From Callorhinus ursinus (lineage: Eukaryota > Chordata > Mammalia > Carnivora > Otariidae): a DNA stretch of 64,000 nt. The notes beneath the pieces are model-generated. The model made no database searches and was not told the origin of the DNA. It was given only the letters and a program-made list of their open reading frames with translations. The translations under genes were made by a program, and so were the position numbers. Where the stretch lies: contig NW_020312935.1 in assembly GCF_003265705.1 (NCBI RefSeq), positions 4,097,603 through 4,161,602 of the forward strand. Direction: 5' to 3'. Position 1 is the first letter of the stretch; the number at the start of each line of letters is the position of its first letter. Positions 34,524-45,299 of the stretch are shown here, in pieces.

Positions 34524-34753
34524 TTCCCCTCCCTCCCTTCCCTCCCTCCTTTCCTTCCTTCCGATTTTATTTATTTGTATGTGTGTGTGCATGTGAGAGA
34601 GAGAGAATGCACAAGCAGGGGGAGCGGCAGGCAGAGGGAGAAGCAGGCTCCCTGTTGAGCAAGGAGCCCCATGCAGGAACAGATCCCAGGACCCTAGGAT
34701 CACCACCTGAGCACAAGGCAGACACTTAACCAACTGAGGCACCCAGGCATTCC
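34524..34753 (-). mobile_element. CAN-SINE, minus strand, with pyrimidine-expanded tail
   Basis: A CCCTCCCTTCC-type tract (34524-34562, the complement of a GGAA-rich tail) leads into GATTTTATTTATTTGTATGT and ends GAGGCACCCAGGCATTCC. Rough TSD GAGCCAGGC / AAGCCAGCAC. Confidence 0.9.
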
Positions 34754-34898
34754 AAGCCAGCACTTTCTATATGCAGCTCCATCCTGCTCCATTAGAGGCC
34801 TCAAGTGCATACAGGTGATCCCCCAAGCCCACACATCAAAGCTCCATTCACCACCATACACACAATTATATATAAAATTTTATATAAATAGCCACCTT

Positions 34899-35094
34899 AA
34901 AATTTTTTTTAAAGAATTTTATTTATTTGAGAAGGAGAGAGAGAGCATGAGTAGCAGGGAGGGGCAGAGGGAGAGAGAGAGAGAAGCAGGCTTCCTGCTG
35001 AGCAGGGAGCCCCACATGGCTCAATCCCAGGACCCTAGGATCATGATCTGAGCTGAAGGCAGATGCTTAACTGACTGAACCACCTAGGTGTCCC
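34899..35094 (-). mobile_element. CAN-SINE, minus strand, with TSD
   Basis: AAAATTTTTTTTAAAGAATT to GAACCACCTAGGTGTCCC. TSD TAAATAGCCACCTT (34885-34898) and TAAATAGCTACCTT (35095-35108). Confidence 0.95.
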
Positions 35095-35108
35095 TAAATA
35101 GCTACCTT

Positions 35109-35423
35109 TTAAGCCAAGATGTGCACACTGGAGATTTGGCTCACCCTTGGAAGGAGAGACTCAGAGCACTCTACACATGGAACATCAGGGTTCTGTGTTT
35201 CCCACCCAAGTAGGGAACGGGCTCTAATTAATCACACCCCTTTGGCCACATAGAGTCCTTGTCCCATAGGCAGAAATGTAGTCCACAGAGTCTTAGGGTG
35301 GGGCTCTCTAAAGCATAAGGCTCCATGTAGAGAGCCTCTCACATAGTCTGAAGGGCAGGAATGATGGAACGTGGTGCTGCTACAGCTAGAAACACAATGG
35401 CAGGAACAAGAAAAAGTAAAGGA
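35109..35423. other. Unrecognised DNA
   Basis: No gene or known repeat seen. Confidence 0.4.
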
Positions 35424-35620
35424 GGGGCACCTAGGTGGCTCAGTCTGTTAAGCAGCTGCCTTCAACTTCGGTCATGATCCCAGGGTCCTGGGATTGAGCC
35501 CCGCATCAGGCTTCCTGCTCAGCAGGGAGCCTGCTTCTCCCTCTCCTTCTGCCTGCCGATCCCCCTGCTTGTGCTCTCTGTCAAATAAATTAAAAAAAAA
35601 AAATCTTAAAAAAAAAAAAA
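35424..35620 (+). mobile_element. CAN-SINE, + strand, joined directly to an L1 3' end
   Basis: Full SINE from GGGGCACCTAGGTGGCTCAG to an A-tail with internal ATCTT. The next base after the tail starts an L1 fragment (35621). Confidence 0.93.
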
Positions 35621-36360
35621 GCACTACTGGGTATTTACCCCAGAGATACAAATGTAGTAATCCCAAGGGGTACATGCACTCCGATGTTTATAGCAGCAAT
35701 GTCCACAGTAGCCAAACTATGGAAAGAGCCAAGACGTCCACTGACGGATGGATAAAAAAGATGTGGTATATATATATACAATGGAATATTATGCAGCCAC
35801 CAAAAGGAATGAAATCTTGCCATTTGCAATAACGTGGATGGAACTGGAGGGTATTATGCTGAGCAAAATAAGTCAATCAGAGAAAGACATGTATCATGAT
35901 CTCACTGATATGAGGAATTTTGTAATCTCAGGAAACAAACTGAGGGTTGCTGGAGTGGAGGGGGTGGGAGGGATGGGGTGGCTGGGTGATAGACATTGGG
36001 GAGGGTATGTGCTATGGTGAGCACTGTGAATTGTGTAAGACTGTTGAATCACAGATCTGTACCTCTGAAACAAATAATACATTATATGTTAAAAAAAAAA
36101 AAAACAGTAGGAAGGGAAAAATGAAGCGGGGGGAATCGGTGGGGGAGACAAACCATGAGAGACTACGGACTCTGAAAAACAAACTGAGGGTTCTAGAGGG
36201 GAGGGGTGTGCGGGGTTGGGTTAGCCTGAGGATGGGTATTAAAGAGGGCATGTACTGAATGGAGCACTGGGTGTTATATGCAAACAATGAATCATGGAAC
36301 ACTACATCAAAAACTAATGATGTAATGTATGGTGATTAACATAACATAATAAAAAAAAAA
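35621..36360 (+). mobile_element. 5'-truncated L1, ORF2 end plus two-module 3'UTR
   Basis: GCACTACTGGGTATTTACCC (ORF2 end), TATAATGGAATATTATGCAG-like sequence near 35780, module 1 ending at an A-run near 36102, module 2 ending ATAACATAATAAAAAAAAAA. The sequence after the tail (AAAAGGAAAGGA) resembles that before the SINE (AAAAGTAAAGGA). Confidence 0.93.
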
Positions 36361-36479
36361 AAGGAAAGGAAATATTGCATCTCTTCCTCCTGAGCTTCCT
36401 ATCCTGAGCTCTCATTTCCAAAACCTAACCAGAAGCCAGCTGATGAGAAGTCTGGGAAACACAGTTTGTGAAGTCTCAG

Positions 36480-37560
36480 CTCCAGCCAGAGAGGTGTCCT
36501 CTATATTTTCTGGATATTGGTCCTCTGTCACACTTTGTGTTACAAGTATCTTCACATTTACAGATCTTTTTGTTTGTTGTATTTTGCTCTTTGTGTCAGC
36601 TTCTGATGAATTCTCATATTTAATGTGGTCAATTTTTGATAAATTCTCAATTTTAACAGACAAATTCATCAATCTTTTCCCTTATGCTTAGGGTTTTTTT
36701 GTCCTGTTTGAAAAATCCTTCCCTACTTCAAGGTCATGAAAACAATGTCCTATATTAGTTTCTAAAAGCTTTATTATTTTAAAAACTATAGCTTAAAAAG
36801 TCATTCAGTCTTAAATCTGATAGTGACTTTTACGTATAGTGTGAGGTAGGGGTACAATCCCATTTTTTTTTTTCATAGCTATACCCAAATGTCCCAGCAC
36901 AATTGACCATAGAATCCATCCATCCCTCCTCTGATCGGAACATGTCATATCTATCATGTATCAAACATCATCATATATCTGGATCTCCATCTGGGCTCCC
37001 ATGTGCTCTTCCATAGCCCTGTTCCTGTAACAACACCAAACTGTTTCAGTTACTATAGTTTCATAAGTCTTGATCTTGATAGGCAATTTCCTGAACTTTG
37101 TTCTTTGTCTTTAAGAATATTGTGGTTACTCTTGGTCCCTTGCATGGCCATATAAGTAGCTTATTAAATTTCACTAAGAAAAATAAATCCTGGGTGGATT
37201 CTAAACAGAATTACATTGACTCTAAATCAATTAGAGGAAACGTGACATCTTTACAATATTAAATCTTCTGATCCATAAGCATGGCTTATCTCTCCATTTG
37301 GTTATGTCCTCTTTAATATCCTTCAGTAAAATTTTGTAACTTTTTTCCATAAAGCTCTTGCATCTTTGTTAGATTTATTCCTCAGTGCTTCATATAGTGG
37401 TGCTATTATAAGCATCTTTTTTATTCATTTTCTAAATGTTTGTTACTGGCATGTAGAAATGCAATTGATTTTTGTATATTGATTTTATATTCAGCTACCT
37501 TTCTAAACTCACTTATTAATTCCAATTAATTATCTGTAGATTTCTTGTATTTTCGATATA
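36480..37560 (-). mobile_element. Ancient L1 ORF2 fragment, minus strand
   Basis: TATTTTCTGGATATTGGTCC (36502), AGGGTTTTTTTGTCCTGTTT (36690), GTGAGGTAGGGGTACAATCC (36840), GTTTCAGTTACTATAGTTTC (37045), GATTTTATATTCAGCTACCT (37481) are reversed old ORF2. Confidence 0.8.
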
Positions 37561-37599
37561 ATCCAAGTTGCCTTCCTTCACCATTTCAGTCCAATTCCA

Positions 37600-37880
37600 G
37601 GTTATTTTCCTTGCTTGGATATTCCCATCTTGTAATTCTTCCCATCATAGCACCTATCACATTATTTTGTAATTGTTTTTCTTTCTGTGTTTTTCATGGA
37701 CTGTACGTTCCTTGACAAGAGGAACTATGTCTGCTTTCACTTTTGAATCCCCAGTTCTTAGCACAATACTTGGCACTATTATTCCCTTGATAAATATTTG
37801 TTGAACAAATAGAGTCCATTGCTTAAAATCCTTCACTGGTTTTCCATTGCTTTCTTACAAAACCCTGTAGGATTTGGCCA
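37600..37880 (+). repeat. L2 LINE 3' end fragments, + strand
   Basis: CATGGACTGTACGTTCCTTG, TTAGCACAATACTTGGCACT and TGATAAATATTTGTTGAACA match the L2 3' terminus. The next bases (TTAAAATCCTTCACTGGTTT) look like a second L2 piece. Confidence 0.7.
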
Positions 37881-38436
37881 CTTCTGAAAGTTTAGTTCAC
37901 AGGAAACCACCATGATTATAAAATCTGTCCTGGCCACTGACCAATGTCTTCCTGGTCATGTATCTCAAGAGAAAAGAGGATTGTGATTTTACCAAGGCTA
38001 TCCTGTGGCAGGTGGGCATATGTACCACATCCAAATGTGAAATAATCAAAAGCTGCTCAGAATTGAAAGCAGGCTCTGGCACTGCCGCTTGTCGTCTCTG
38101 AAGTGAAATAATGACTTATCAATGGACCTAGCAAATCTCTCACATCGACATGTATACCACACTGTTTAAATGTAGCTTAACAAACATCATCTTATGTATG
38201 AAAGGGAAAGGAAGTTCTATTTGTCAGTTTAAAGAATATTTCATTTGCTGTGCTAATTGAGACATTGCAATCTGAGCCAGCCTATGACTCAGGATTGTTC
38301 ATTCTAGAGCAGGAGCATTTGATACCTCTACAGCTGCTTAAGAGCACTTTCTACTGAAAAGGGTGTTTTGATAGATGCTTCCTAAGAAGGTGACTTTTTA
38401 TACCCCAATATAAAAAGACAAAATTATGTAATTCTC
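37881..38436. other. Unrecognised DNA
   Basis: No gene or diagnostic repeat seen. Confidence 0.4.
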
Positions 38437-38454
38437 AAAACCAAAAGAAATCTT

Positions 38455-38648
38455 GGGGCGCCTGGGTGGCTCAGTTGGTTAAGCGACTGCCTTCGGCTCA
38501 GGTCGTGATCCTGGAGTCCCGGGATCGAGTCCCACATCGGGCTCCCTGCCCAGCAGGGAGTCTGCTTCTCCCTCTGACCCTCTTCCCTCTCGTGCTCTCT
38601 ATCTCTCATTCTCTCTCAAATAAATAAATAAAATCTTTAAAAAAAAAA
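38455..38648 (+). mobile_element. CAN-SINE, + strand, youngest-looking copy
   Basis: Clean head GGGGCGCCTGGGTGGCTCAG, box B-like GGGATCGAGTCCC, tail AAATAAATAAATAAAATCTT plus a pure A-run. Perfect TSD AAAACCAAAAGAAATCT (38437-38453 and 38649-38665). Internal A and B box-like segments are those of the tRNA-derived pol III promoter. Confidence 0.97.
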
Positions 38649-38665
38649 AAAACCAAAAGAAATCT

Positions 38666-39068
38666 CAATAAGTTATTCAAATTCCAACCTATGAGTAGAA
38701 CTTCATCTAAAGTCAGTTGTTCAGCAATCGTCAAGGGACAGGATGTCAAATCTTCCATTGCTGGTTCAGTGTTTCAACAGTTCCTCCTATAGGAGAAGTT
38801 ATTATTCTCCACCTTGTCTCTGACCTATTAAACCTTCCAGGCTCTATCTGGCATTGGACAAGCCAGTAAAAGATAATTTAGGCCACATGAACATCTGTCT
38901 GTGCTAGAAACACCCAGGTGACCCAGCACCAGCTGCCCAGACTTGTTCTTTTTGCTACCTATTTCCATATTCTGATCCCATGCTTTAGAATTTGATACAT
39001 AACCGACTTCTTCATTGATTCCATGACCTATTTGGCCTCTTAGCTTTGGCCAATGGACCAAATACAAA
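38666..39068. other. Unrecognised DNA
   Basis: Left flank of the long minus-strand L1. No gene seen. Confidence 0.4.
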
Positions 39069-39460
39069 CTTTTTTTTCTTTTTTCAAGTTTTAATTTAAA
39101 TTCCATTAGTTAATATACAGCATTAACACTGGTTTCAGGAGTAGAGTTTAGTGATTCAACACTTGCATATAACACCCAGTGCTCATCAAAACAAGTGCCC
39201 TCCTTAATACCCATCACCCATGTAGCCCACCTACCCCCTGCCCACCTCCCCTCCAGCAACCCTCAGTTTGTTCTCTATAGTTAAGAGTCTCTTATGGTTT
39301 GCCTTCCTCTTTCCCCCCACCCCACCATGTTTGTTTCTTAAATTCCACATATGAGTGAAATCATGTGGTATTTGTCTTTCTCTGATTTATTTCACTTAGC
39401 ATTAGTAATACTCTCTAGCTCCATCCATGCCATTGCAAATGGCAGGATGACATTCTTTTT

Positions 39461-39660
39461 TTTTTAAGATTTATTTATTTGAGAGAGAGAGAGAACACAC
39501 GAGTGAGAAGAGGGGTGGAAGGAGAGGGAGAGAGAATCTCAAGAAGACTCCCTGCCGAGCATAGACCCTGACTTGGGGTTCAATCCCAGGACCCTGAGAT
39601 CATGATCTGAGCTAAAATCAAGAGTCAGATGCTCAACCAAATGAGGCACCCAGGTGCCCC
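39461..39660 (-). mobile_element. Old-type CAN-SINE, minus strand, nested in L1
   Basis: TTTTTAAGATTTATTTATTT to AGGCACCCAGGTGCCCC. TSD AGGATGACATTCTTTTT (39444-39460) and AAGATTTCATTCTTTTT (39661-39677). Confidence 0.93.
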
Positions 39661-40760
39661 AAGATTTCATTCTTTTTGATGGCCAAGTAATACTCCATTG
39701 TGTGTATAGCTATACAGATATATATATATATACACCACATCTCCACATCTTTTTTATCCATTCATCAGTTGATGGACATTTGGCCTCTTTCCATAATTTG
39801 GCTACTGTTGATAATGCTGCTATAAACACTGGGGTGCATGTGCCCCTTCAAATCAATATTTTTATATCCTTTGGGTACATTTCTAGTAGTGCAATTGCTG
39901 GGTTGTAGGGTAGTTCTATTTTTTAACTTTTTGAGGAACCTCCATACTGTTTTCCAGAGTGGCTGCACCAGTTTGCATTCCCACCAACATTGTAGGAGAG
40001 TTCCCCTTTCTCCACATCCTTGCCAACAACTGTTGTATCCTGGGATGTTAATTTTAGCCATTCTGACATGTGTGAGGTGATACCTCATCATGGTTTTAAT
40101 TTGTATTTCCCAGATGATGGGTGATGTTGAGCAACTGGGTGTTGAGCATGATGAGTGTCTGTTAGCCATCTGGATGTCTTCTTTGGAAAAATATCTATTC
40201 ATGTCTTCTGCCCATTTCTTAACTGGGTTATTTGTTTTTTGGGTGTTGAGTTGGTAAGTTCTTTCTAGATTTTGGTCACTAACCCTTTATCAGATATATC
40301 ACTTGCAAGTATCTTTTCCCGTTCCGTAGGTTGCCTTTTAGCTTAGTTGATTATTTCCTTCATTGTGCAGAAGATTTTTATCTGAATGAAATCCCAATAA
40401 GTTCATTTTTGCTTCTGTTTCCCTTGCCTCCAGAGACATGTCTAGTTAGAAGTTGCTATGGTCGATGTCAAAGAGGTTGCTGCCTATGTTCTCCTCTAGG
40501 ATTTTGATGGTTTCCTGTCTCACATTTAGGCCTTCATCCACTTTGAATTTATCTTTGTGTATGCTGTAAGAAAGTGGTCCAGTTTCATTCTTTCTCATGT
40601 GGCTGTCCAGTTTTCCCAACACCAATGGTTGAAGAGACCATATTTTTTCCATTGGATAGTCTTTCCTGCTTTGTCGAAGATTAGTTCACCATACAATTGT
40701 GGGCCCATTTCTGGGTTTTCTCTTCTGTTCCATTAATCTATGAATAGGTCTGTTTTTGTG

Positions 40761-41483
40761 CTAGTACCATACTGTCTTGATGACTGCAGCTTTGTAATAT
40801 AGCTTGAAGTTCAGAATTGTGATGCCCCCAGCTCTGCTTTTCAAGATTGCTTTGGCTATTCGGGGTCTTTTGTGGTTCCACACAAATTTTAGGATTGTTT
40901 GTTCTAGCTCTGTGAAAAATGCTGGTGGTATTTTGATAGGGATTGCATTAAATGTGTAGATTGCTTTGGGTAGTATAGACGTTTTAACAATATTTGTTCT
41001 TCCAATCCATGGGCATGGAACGGTTTTCCATTTCTTTGTGTCATTTTCAATTTCTTTCATCAGTGTTCTATAGTTTTCAGAGTACAGAGCTTTTACCTCT
41101 TTGGTTAGGTTTATTCCTAGGTATCTTATGGTTTTTGGTGCAATTGTAAATGGGAACGATTCCTTGATTTCTCTTTCCGCTGCATCATTATTGGTGTATA
41201 GAAATGCAATAGATTTCTGTACGTTGATTTTGTATCCAGTGACTTTGCTGAATTTGTGTTTCAGTTCTAGCAATTTTTTGATGGAGTCTTTTGGGTTTTC
41301 TATATAGAGTGTCATGTCATCTGCGAATAGTGAAAGTTTGACTTCTTCCTTGCTGATTTGCATGCCTTTTATTTCTTTTTGTTGTCTGATTGCTGAAGCC
41401 AAGACTTTTAGTACTATGTTAAGTAACAATGGTGAGAGTGGACATCCCTGTCTTGTTCCTGATTGTAGGGGAAAAGTTCTCAA
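40761..41483 (-). pseudogene. L1 ORF2 RT fragment, inverted near-copy of the 31.3-kb segment
   Basis: This 240-codon frame covers the RT palm and thumb: [19 protein letters not shown] (residues about 9-27), [19 protein letters not shown] with both catalytic Asp residues, [20 protein letters not shown], and [20 protein letters not shown]. It ends KTVWY plus TAG at the same codon as the + strand copy at 31250-31918, and only about four residues differ in the shared part. It belongs to the long minus-strand L1. The rest of ORF2 is broken, so no protein is expected. Confidence 0.92.
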
Positions 41484-41832
41484 TTCTTCCCCATTGAGGA
41501 TGATATTAGAGGTTTTTTATATATGGCCTTTATTATGCTGGGGTATGTTCCCTCTATCCCTACTTTGTTGAGGGTTTTTATCACAAACGATGTTGTACTT
41601 TGTCAAATACCTTTTCTGCATCTTTTGAAAGGATCATATGGTCCTTATCCTTTCTTTTATTAATGTGGTGTATCACATCGATTGATTTGCAAATATTGAA
41701 CCACTCTTCCAACCCAGGAATAAATCCCACTTGGTCGTGGTGAATGATTCTTTTAATGTATTGTTGGATTTGATTTGCTAGCATTTTGTTGAGAATTTTT
41801 GCATTCATGTTCATCAGGGATATTGGCCTGTA

Positions 41833-42026
41833 TTTTTTTTTAAGATTTTATTTATTTATTTGACAGAGAGAGAGAGCGTGCACAAGCAGGGAGAACAGTA
41901 GAGGGAAAGGGAGAAAGAGGCTCCCCACCAAGCAGGGAGCCCAATGCGGGGCTCAATCTCAGGACCCTGGGATCATGACCTGCGTCAAAAGCAGATGCTT
42001 AACCATCTGAGCCACCCAGGCATCTC
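41833..42026 (-). mobile_element. CAN-SINE, minus strand, nested in L1
   Basis: TTTTTTTTAAGATTTTATTT to GAGCCACCCAGGCATCTC; the L1 reading (AGGGATATTGGCCTGTA / TATCAGGGTAATGCTGACCT) continues on both sides. Confidence 0.93.
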
Positions 42027-42471
42027 TATGTCATTTTGTTATCAGGGTAATGCTGACCTCATAGAATGAATGTGGAAGTTTTCCTTCCATTTCTATTTTT
42101 TGGAATAGTTTGAGAAGAATAGGTATTAACTCTTTTTTAAATATTTGGTAGAATTCCCCTGTGAAGCCACCCAGCCCTGGACTTGTTTGTTGGAAGATTT
42201 TTGATTACTGATTAAATTTCTTTGCTGGATATCAGTCTGTTCAAGTTTTCTATTTCCTCCTGTTTCAGTTTTGGTAGTTTATATGTTCTAGGAATTTATC
42301 CATTTCTTCCATATTGCCCAATTTGTTGGCATATCATTTTTCATAATATTCTCTTATAATTGCTTGTATTTCTGTGAAGTTGGTTGTTATTTCTCTCTCA
42401 TTTGTGATTTTATTTATTTGGGTCCTTTCTCTTTTCTTTTTGATAAGTCTGGCTATGGATTTATCTTTCTT

Positions 42472-42525
42472 TAATTCAAATTTTGTTAACATATAATGCA
42501 ATACTGGTTTCAGGGCTTAGCAATT
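42472..42525 (-). mobile_element. Tiny (about 55 bp) L1 3' end, nested in L1
   Basis: TTAATTCAAATTTTGTTAAC and AATACTGGTTTCAGGGCTTA match the last bases of the minus-strand 3'UTR seen at 39090-39150. The stretch is absent from the matching ORF2 position at 52795. Confidence 0.65.
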
Positions 42526-42851
42526 TTATTAATTTTTTCAAAGAACCAGCTCCTGGTTTCACTGATCTGTTCTACTGGGTTTTTTTAGTTTCTGTATCAT
42601 TTACTTCTGTTCCAATCTTTATTATTTCCTTTCTTCTTCTGGGTTAAGGTTTGTTTGGTATAAGTTTAGGTATAAGGTTAGGTTGTTTGAGATTTTTCTC
42701 ACTTCTTGACATGGGGCTGTACTGCTATATACTCCCTCTTATGACTGCTTTTGCTACATCCCAAAGGTTTTGGACTGTCATGTTTTCATTTTCATTTGTT
42801 TCCATGTATATTTCTTATTTCTTCTTTAATTTCCTAGTTGACCTATTTATT

Positions 42852-43055
42852 TTTTATTTTTTTTAAGATTTTATTTATTCATTTGAGATACAGAGAGAGA
42901 GAGAGAAAGCATCAGCAGGGAGAGAGGTAGAGGGAGAGGGAGAAGCAGGCTCCTTGCTGAGCCAGGAGCCCGATGTGGGGCTCAATCCCAGGACCCTGGG
43001 ATCATGACCTGATCTGAAGGTAGACGCTTAACCATCTGAGCCACCCAGGTGCCCC
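42852..43055 (-). mobile_element. CAN-SINE, minus strand, nested in L1, with TSD
   Basis: TTTTTAAGATTTTATTTATT to GAGCCACCCAGGTGCCCC. TSD TTGACCTATTTATT (42838-42851) and TTGAGCTATTTATT (43056-43069). Confidence 0.95.
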
Positions 43056-43601
43056 TTGAGCTATTTATTCTTCAGTAGTATGTTGTTTAACCTCCATGTA
43101 TTTGTGGTCTCTCCAAATTTTTCTTGTGGTTTACTTCAAGTTTCATATCATTGTGGTCAGAAAATATGTATGGTATGATCTCAATCATTTTGCACTGGTT
43201 GAGGCCTGATTTGTGACCTAGTATGTGATTATTTCTGGAGAATGTCCCATGTGCACTTGAAAAGAATGTGTATTCTGCTGCTTTAGGATGAAATGTTCTG
43301 AATATATGTTAGGTCCATCTGGTCCAGTGTGTCATTAAAACCATTGTTTCCTTGTTGATTTTCTGCTTATATCATCTGTCCATTGATGTAAGTGGGGTGT
43401 TAAAGTCCCTACTATTATTGTATAATTATCAATGAGTTCCTTTATGATTGCTATTGTTTTATATATTCAGTTGCTCCCAAGTTGGGGGCATAAATATTTG
43501 CAATTGTTAGATCTTCTTGTTGGAGAGTCCCCTTTATTTTGATGTAATGCTCTTTCTTCATCTCTTGTTACAGTCTTTGGTTTAAAATCTACTTTGTCTC
43601 A

Positions 43602-43806
43602 GACACCTGGGTGGCTCAGTTGGTTAAATGACTGCCTTCGGCTCAGGTCATGATCCTGGAGTCCTGGGATCAAGTCCCACATCGGGCTCCCTGCTGAGAA
43701 GGGAGTCTGCTTCTCCCTCTGAACCTCTTCCCTCTCATGCTATCTCTCATTCTCTCTCTCTCAAATAAATAAAATTTTTAAAAAAATAAAATAAAATAAT
43801 ATAAAT
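43602..43806 (+). mobile_element. CAN-SINE, + strand, nested in L1, with TSD
   Basis: CACCTGGGTGGCTCAGTTGG to AAATAAATAAAATTTTTAAA. TSD AAAATCTACTTTGTCTCA (43584-43601) and AAAATCTACTTTGCCTCA (43807-43824). Confidence 0.95.
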
Positions 43807-44123
43807 AAAATCTACTTTGCCTCATATAAATATTGTTACTCTGGCTTTCTCTTGACATCCGTTTGCATGATAAATATTTCTCCATCCCCTCCCTTTCACT
43901 CTGCTGGTGTCTTTAGGTCTAAAATGAGACTCTTGTAGGCAGCACATAGATGAGTCTTTTTTGTTTGTTTTTTTGTTTTTGTTTTTTAATCCATTCTGAC
44001 ACCCTATGTCTTTTGATTGGAGTATTTAGTCCATTTAGATTCAAAGTGATTTTTAATTTATATGAATTTAGTGTCATTTTATTACTAGTTTTGTCATTTC
44101 AGGAGATTTTCCTCTGTTCCATT

Positions 44124-44363
44124 CTAGTCTTTGTCACTTTTGGTCTTTCTTTCCCAAAGAGTCCCCTTTAATATTTCTTGCAGGGCTCGTTTAGTGGTCA
44201 CGAACTCCTTTAGGTTTTGTCTGTCTGAGAAACTCTTTAGCTCTCCTTCTATTCTGAAATGATAGCCTTGCTCGATGAAGTATTCTTGGCTGATTTTTCC
44301 CACACAGCACGTTGAATGTATCATGCCGCTCCCTTCTGGCTTGCCAGGTTTCTGTGCAGACAT
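44124..44363 (-). pseudogene. L1 ORF1 C-terminal fragment
   Basis: This 79-codon minus-strand frame is the C-terminal part of L1 ORF1p, the RNA-binding trimeric protein that packages L1 RNA. GMIHSTCCVGKISQEYFIEQ (residues about 13-32) and LKEFVTTKRALQEILKGTLW (about 51-70) are readable. It lies just upstream (minus sense) of the ORF2 start region near 43980, as expected for L1. The coiled-coil part of ORF1 is further right (to about 45290) and is broken by the L1 piece at 44725-45055 and by stops. Confidence 0.8.
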
Positions 44364-44724
44364 CTGCCGCTAGTCTTATGAGTCTTTCTTGCAAGTTAGG
44401 GACTTCTTTGATCCTGATGTTTTTAGGATTTTTTCTTTATCACTATATTTTGCCAATTTAATTATAGTATGTCTTGGTGTTGGCCTGTTTTTATTGATTT
44501 TGATGGGAGTTCTCTGTGCCTACCAGATTTGGATGTCTGTTTCCTTCCCCAGATTAGTAAAGTTTTTGGCTATAATTTCCTCAAAATTTCTGCCCCTTTT
44601 TCTCTCTCTTCTTCTTCTTCTGGGACTCCTGTGATACAAATTTCACTACATTTCATGGAGTCACTGAGTTCCTTAAGTCTAATGATCCAAAATTTTTCTT
44701 TTGTTCAGCTTCATTATTTTCCAT

Positions 44725-45055
44725 CATCCCTTTTTTAAAATTTTATTTAAATTAACATATCCTGTATTATTAGTTTCAGAGGTAGAGTTCAGTGATGCAT
44801 CAGTTGCTTATAACACCCAGTGCTCATTATATCATGTGCCCTCCTTAATGCCCATCACCCAGGTATCCCATCCCCCACCCACCTCCCCTCCAGCAACCCT
44901 CAATTGGTTTCCAATAGTTAAAGAGTTTGTCTCCCTCTCTGATTTCATCTTATCTTTCCCTCTCTTCCCCTGTAATCCTGTTTTGTTACTTAAACTCCAC
45001 ATATGAGTGAAATCATATAATTGTCTTTCTCTGATTGACTTACATAATTCCATCT
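44725..45055 (-). mobile_element. L1 3' end nested in ORF1 of the long L1
   Basis: TTTTTTAAAATTTTATTTAA, TAACACCCAGTGCTCATTAT, CTCCAGCAACCCTCAATTGG, TGAGTGAAATCATATAATTG: a minus-strand 3'UTR and the last ORF2 bases. ORF1 coding context resumes after it. Confidence 0.9.
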
Positions 45056-45299
45056 TCTATATCACTTACTCATTCCTCTGCTTATTCCACTCTTGTGCTC
45101 ATTACATCCATGGGTTTTGAATCTCAGTTACTGCACTTTTTATTTTGGCCTGATTGTTTTCTAGCTCTTTTATCTTTTCAGTAAGGGTCTCCCTCATATC
45201 TTCCATGCTTTTCTCAAGCCCAGCTAATATCTTTATGATTATTGCTTTAGGTTCTGTATTAAGCATATATCTATTTCAATTTAGATCCATGACCATAAT

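Noticed and set aside
33160..35094. Regularly spaced repeats as a CRISPR-like array
   Set aside because: The units are about 190-bp diverged SINEs with irregular spacing in eukaryotic DNA.
38455..38540. tRNA gene in SINE heads (GGTGGCTCAG...GATCGAGTCC)
   Set aside because: The heads only resemble a tRNA; each is part of a CAN-SINE with CT-rich middle, A-tail and TSD.
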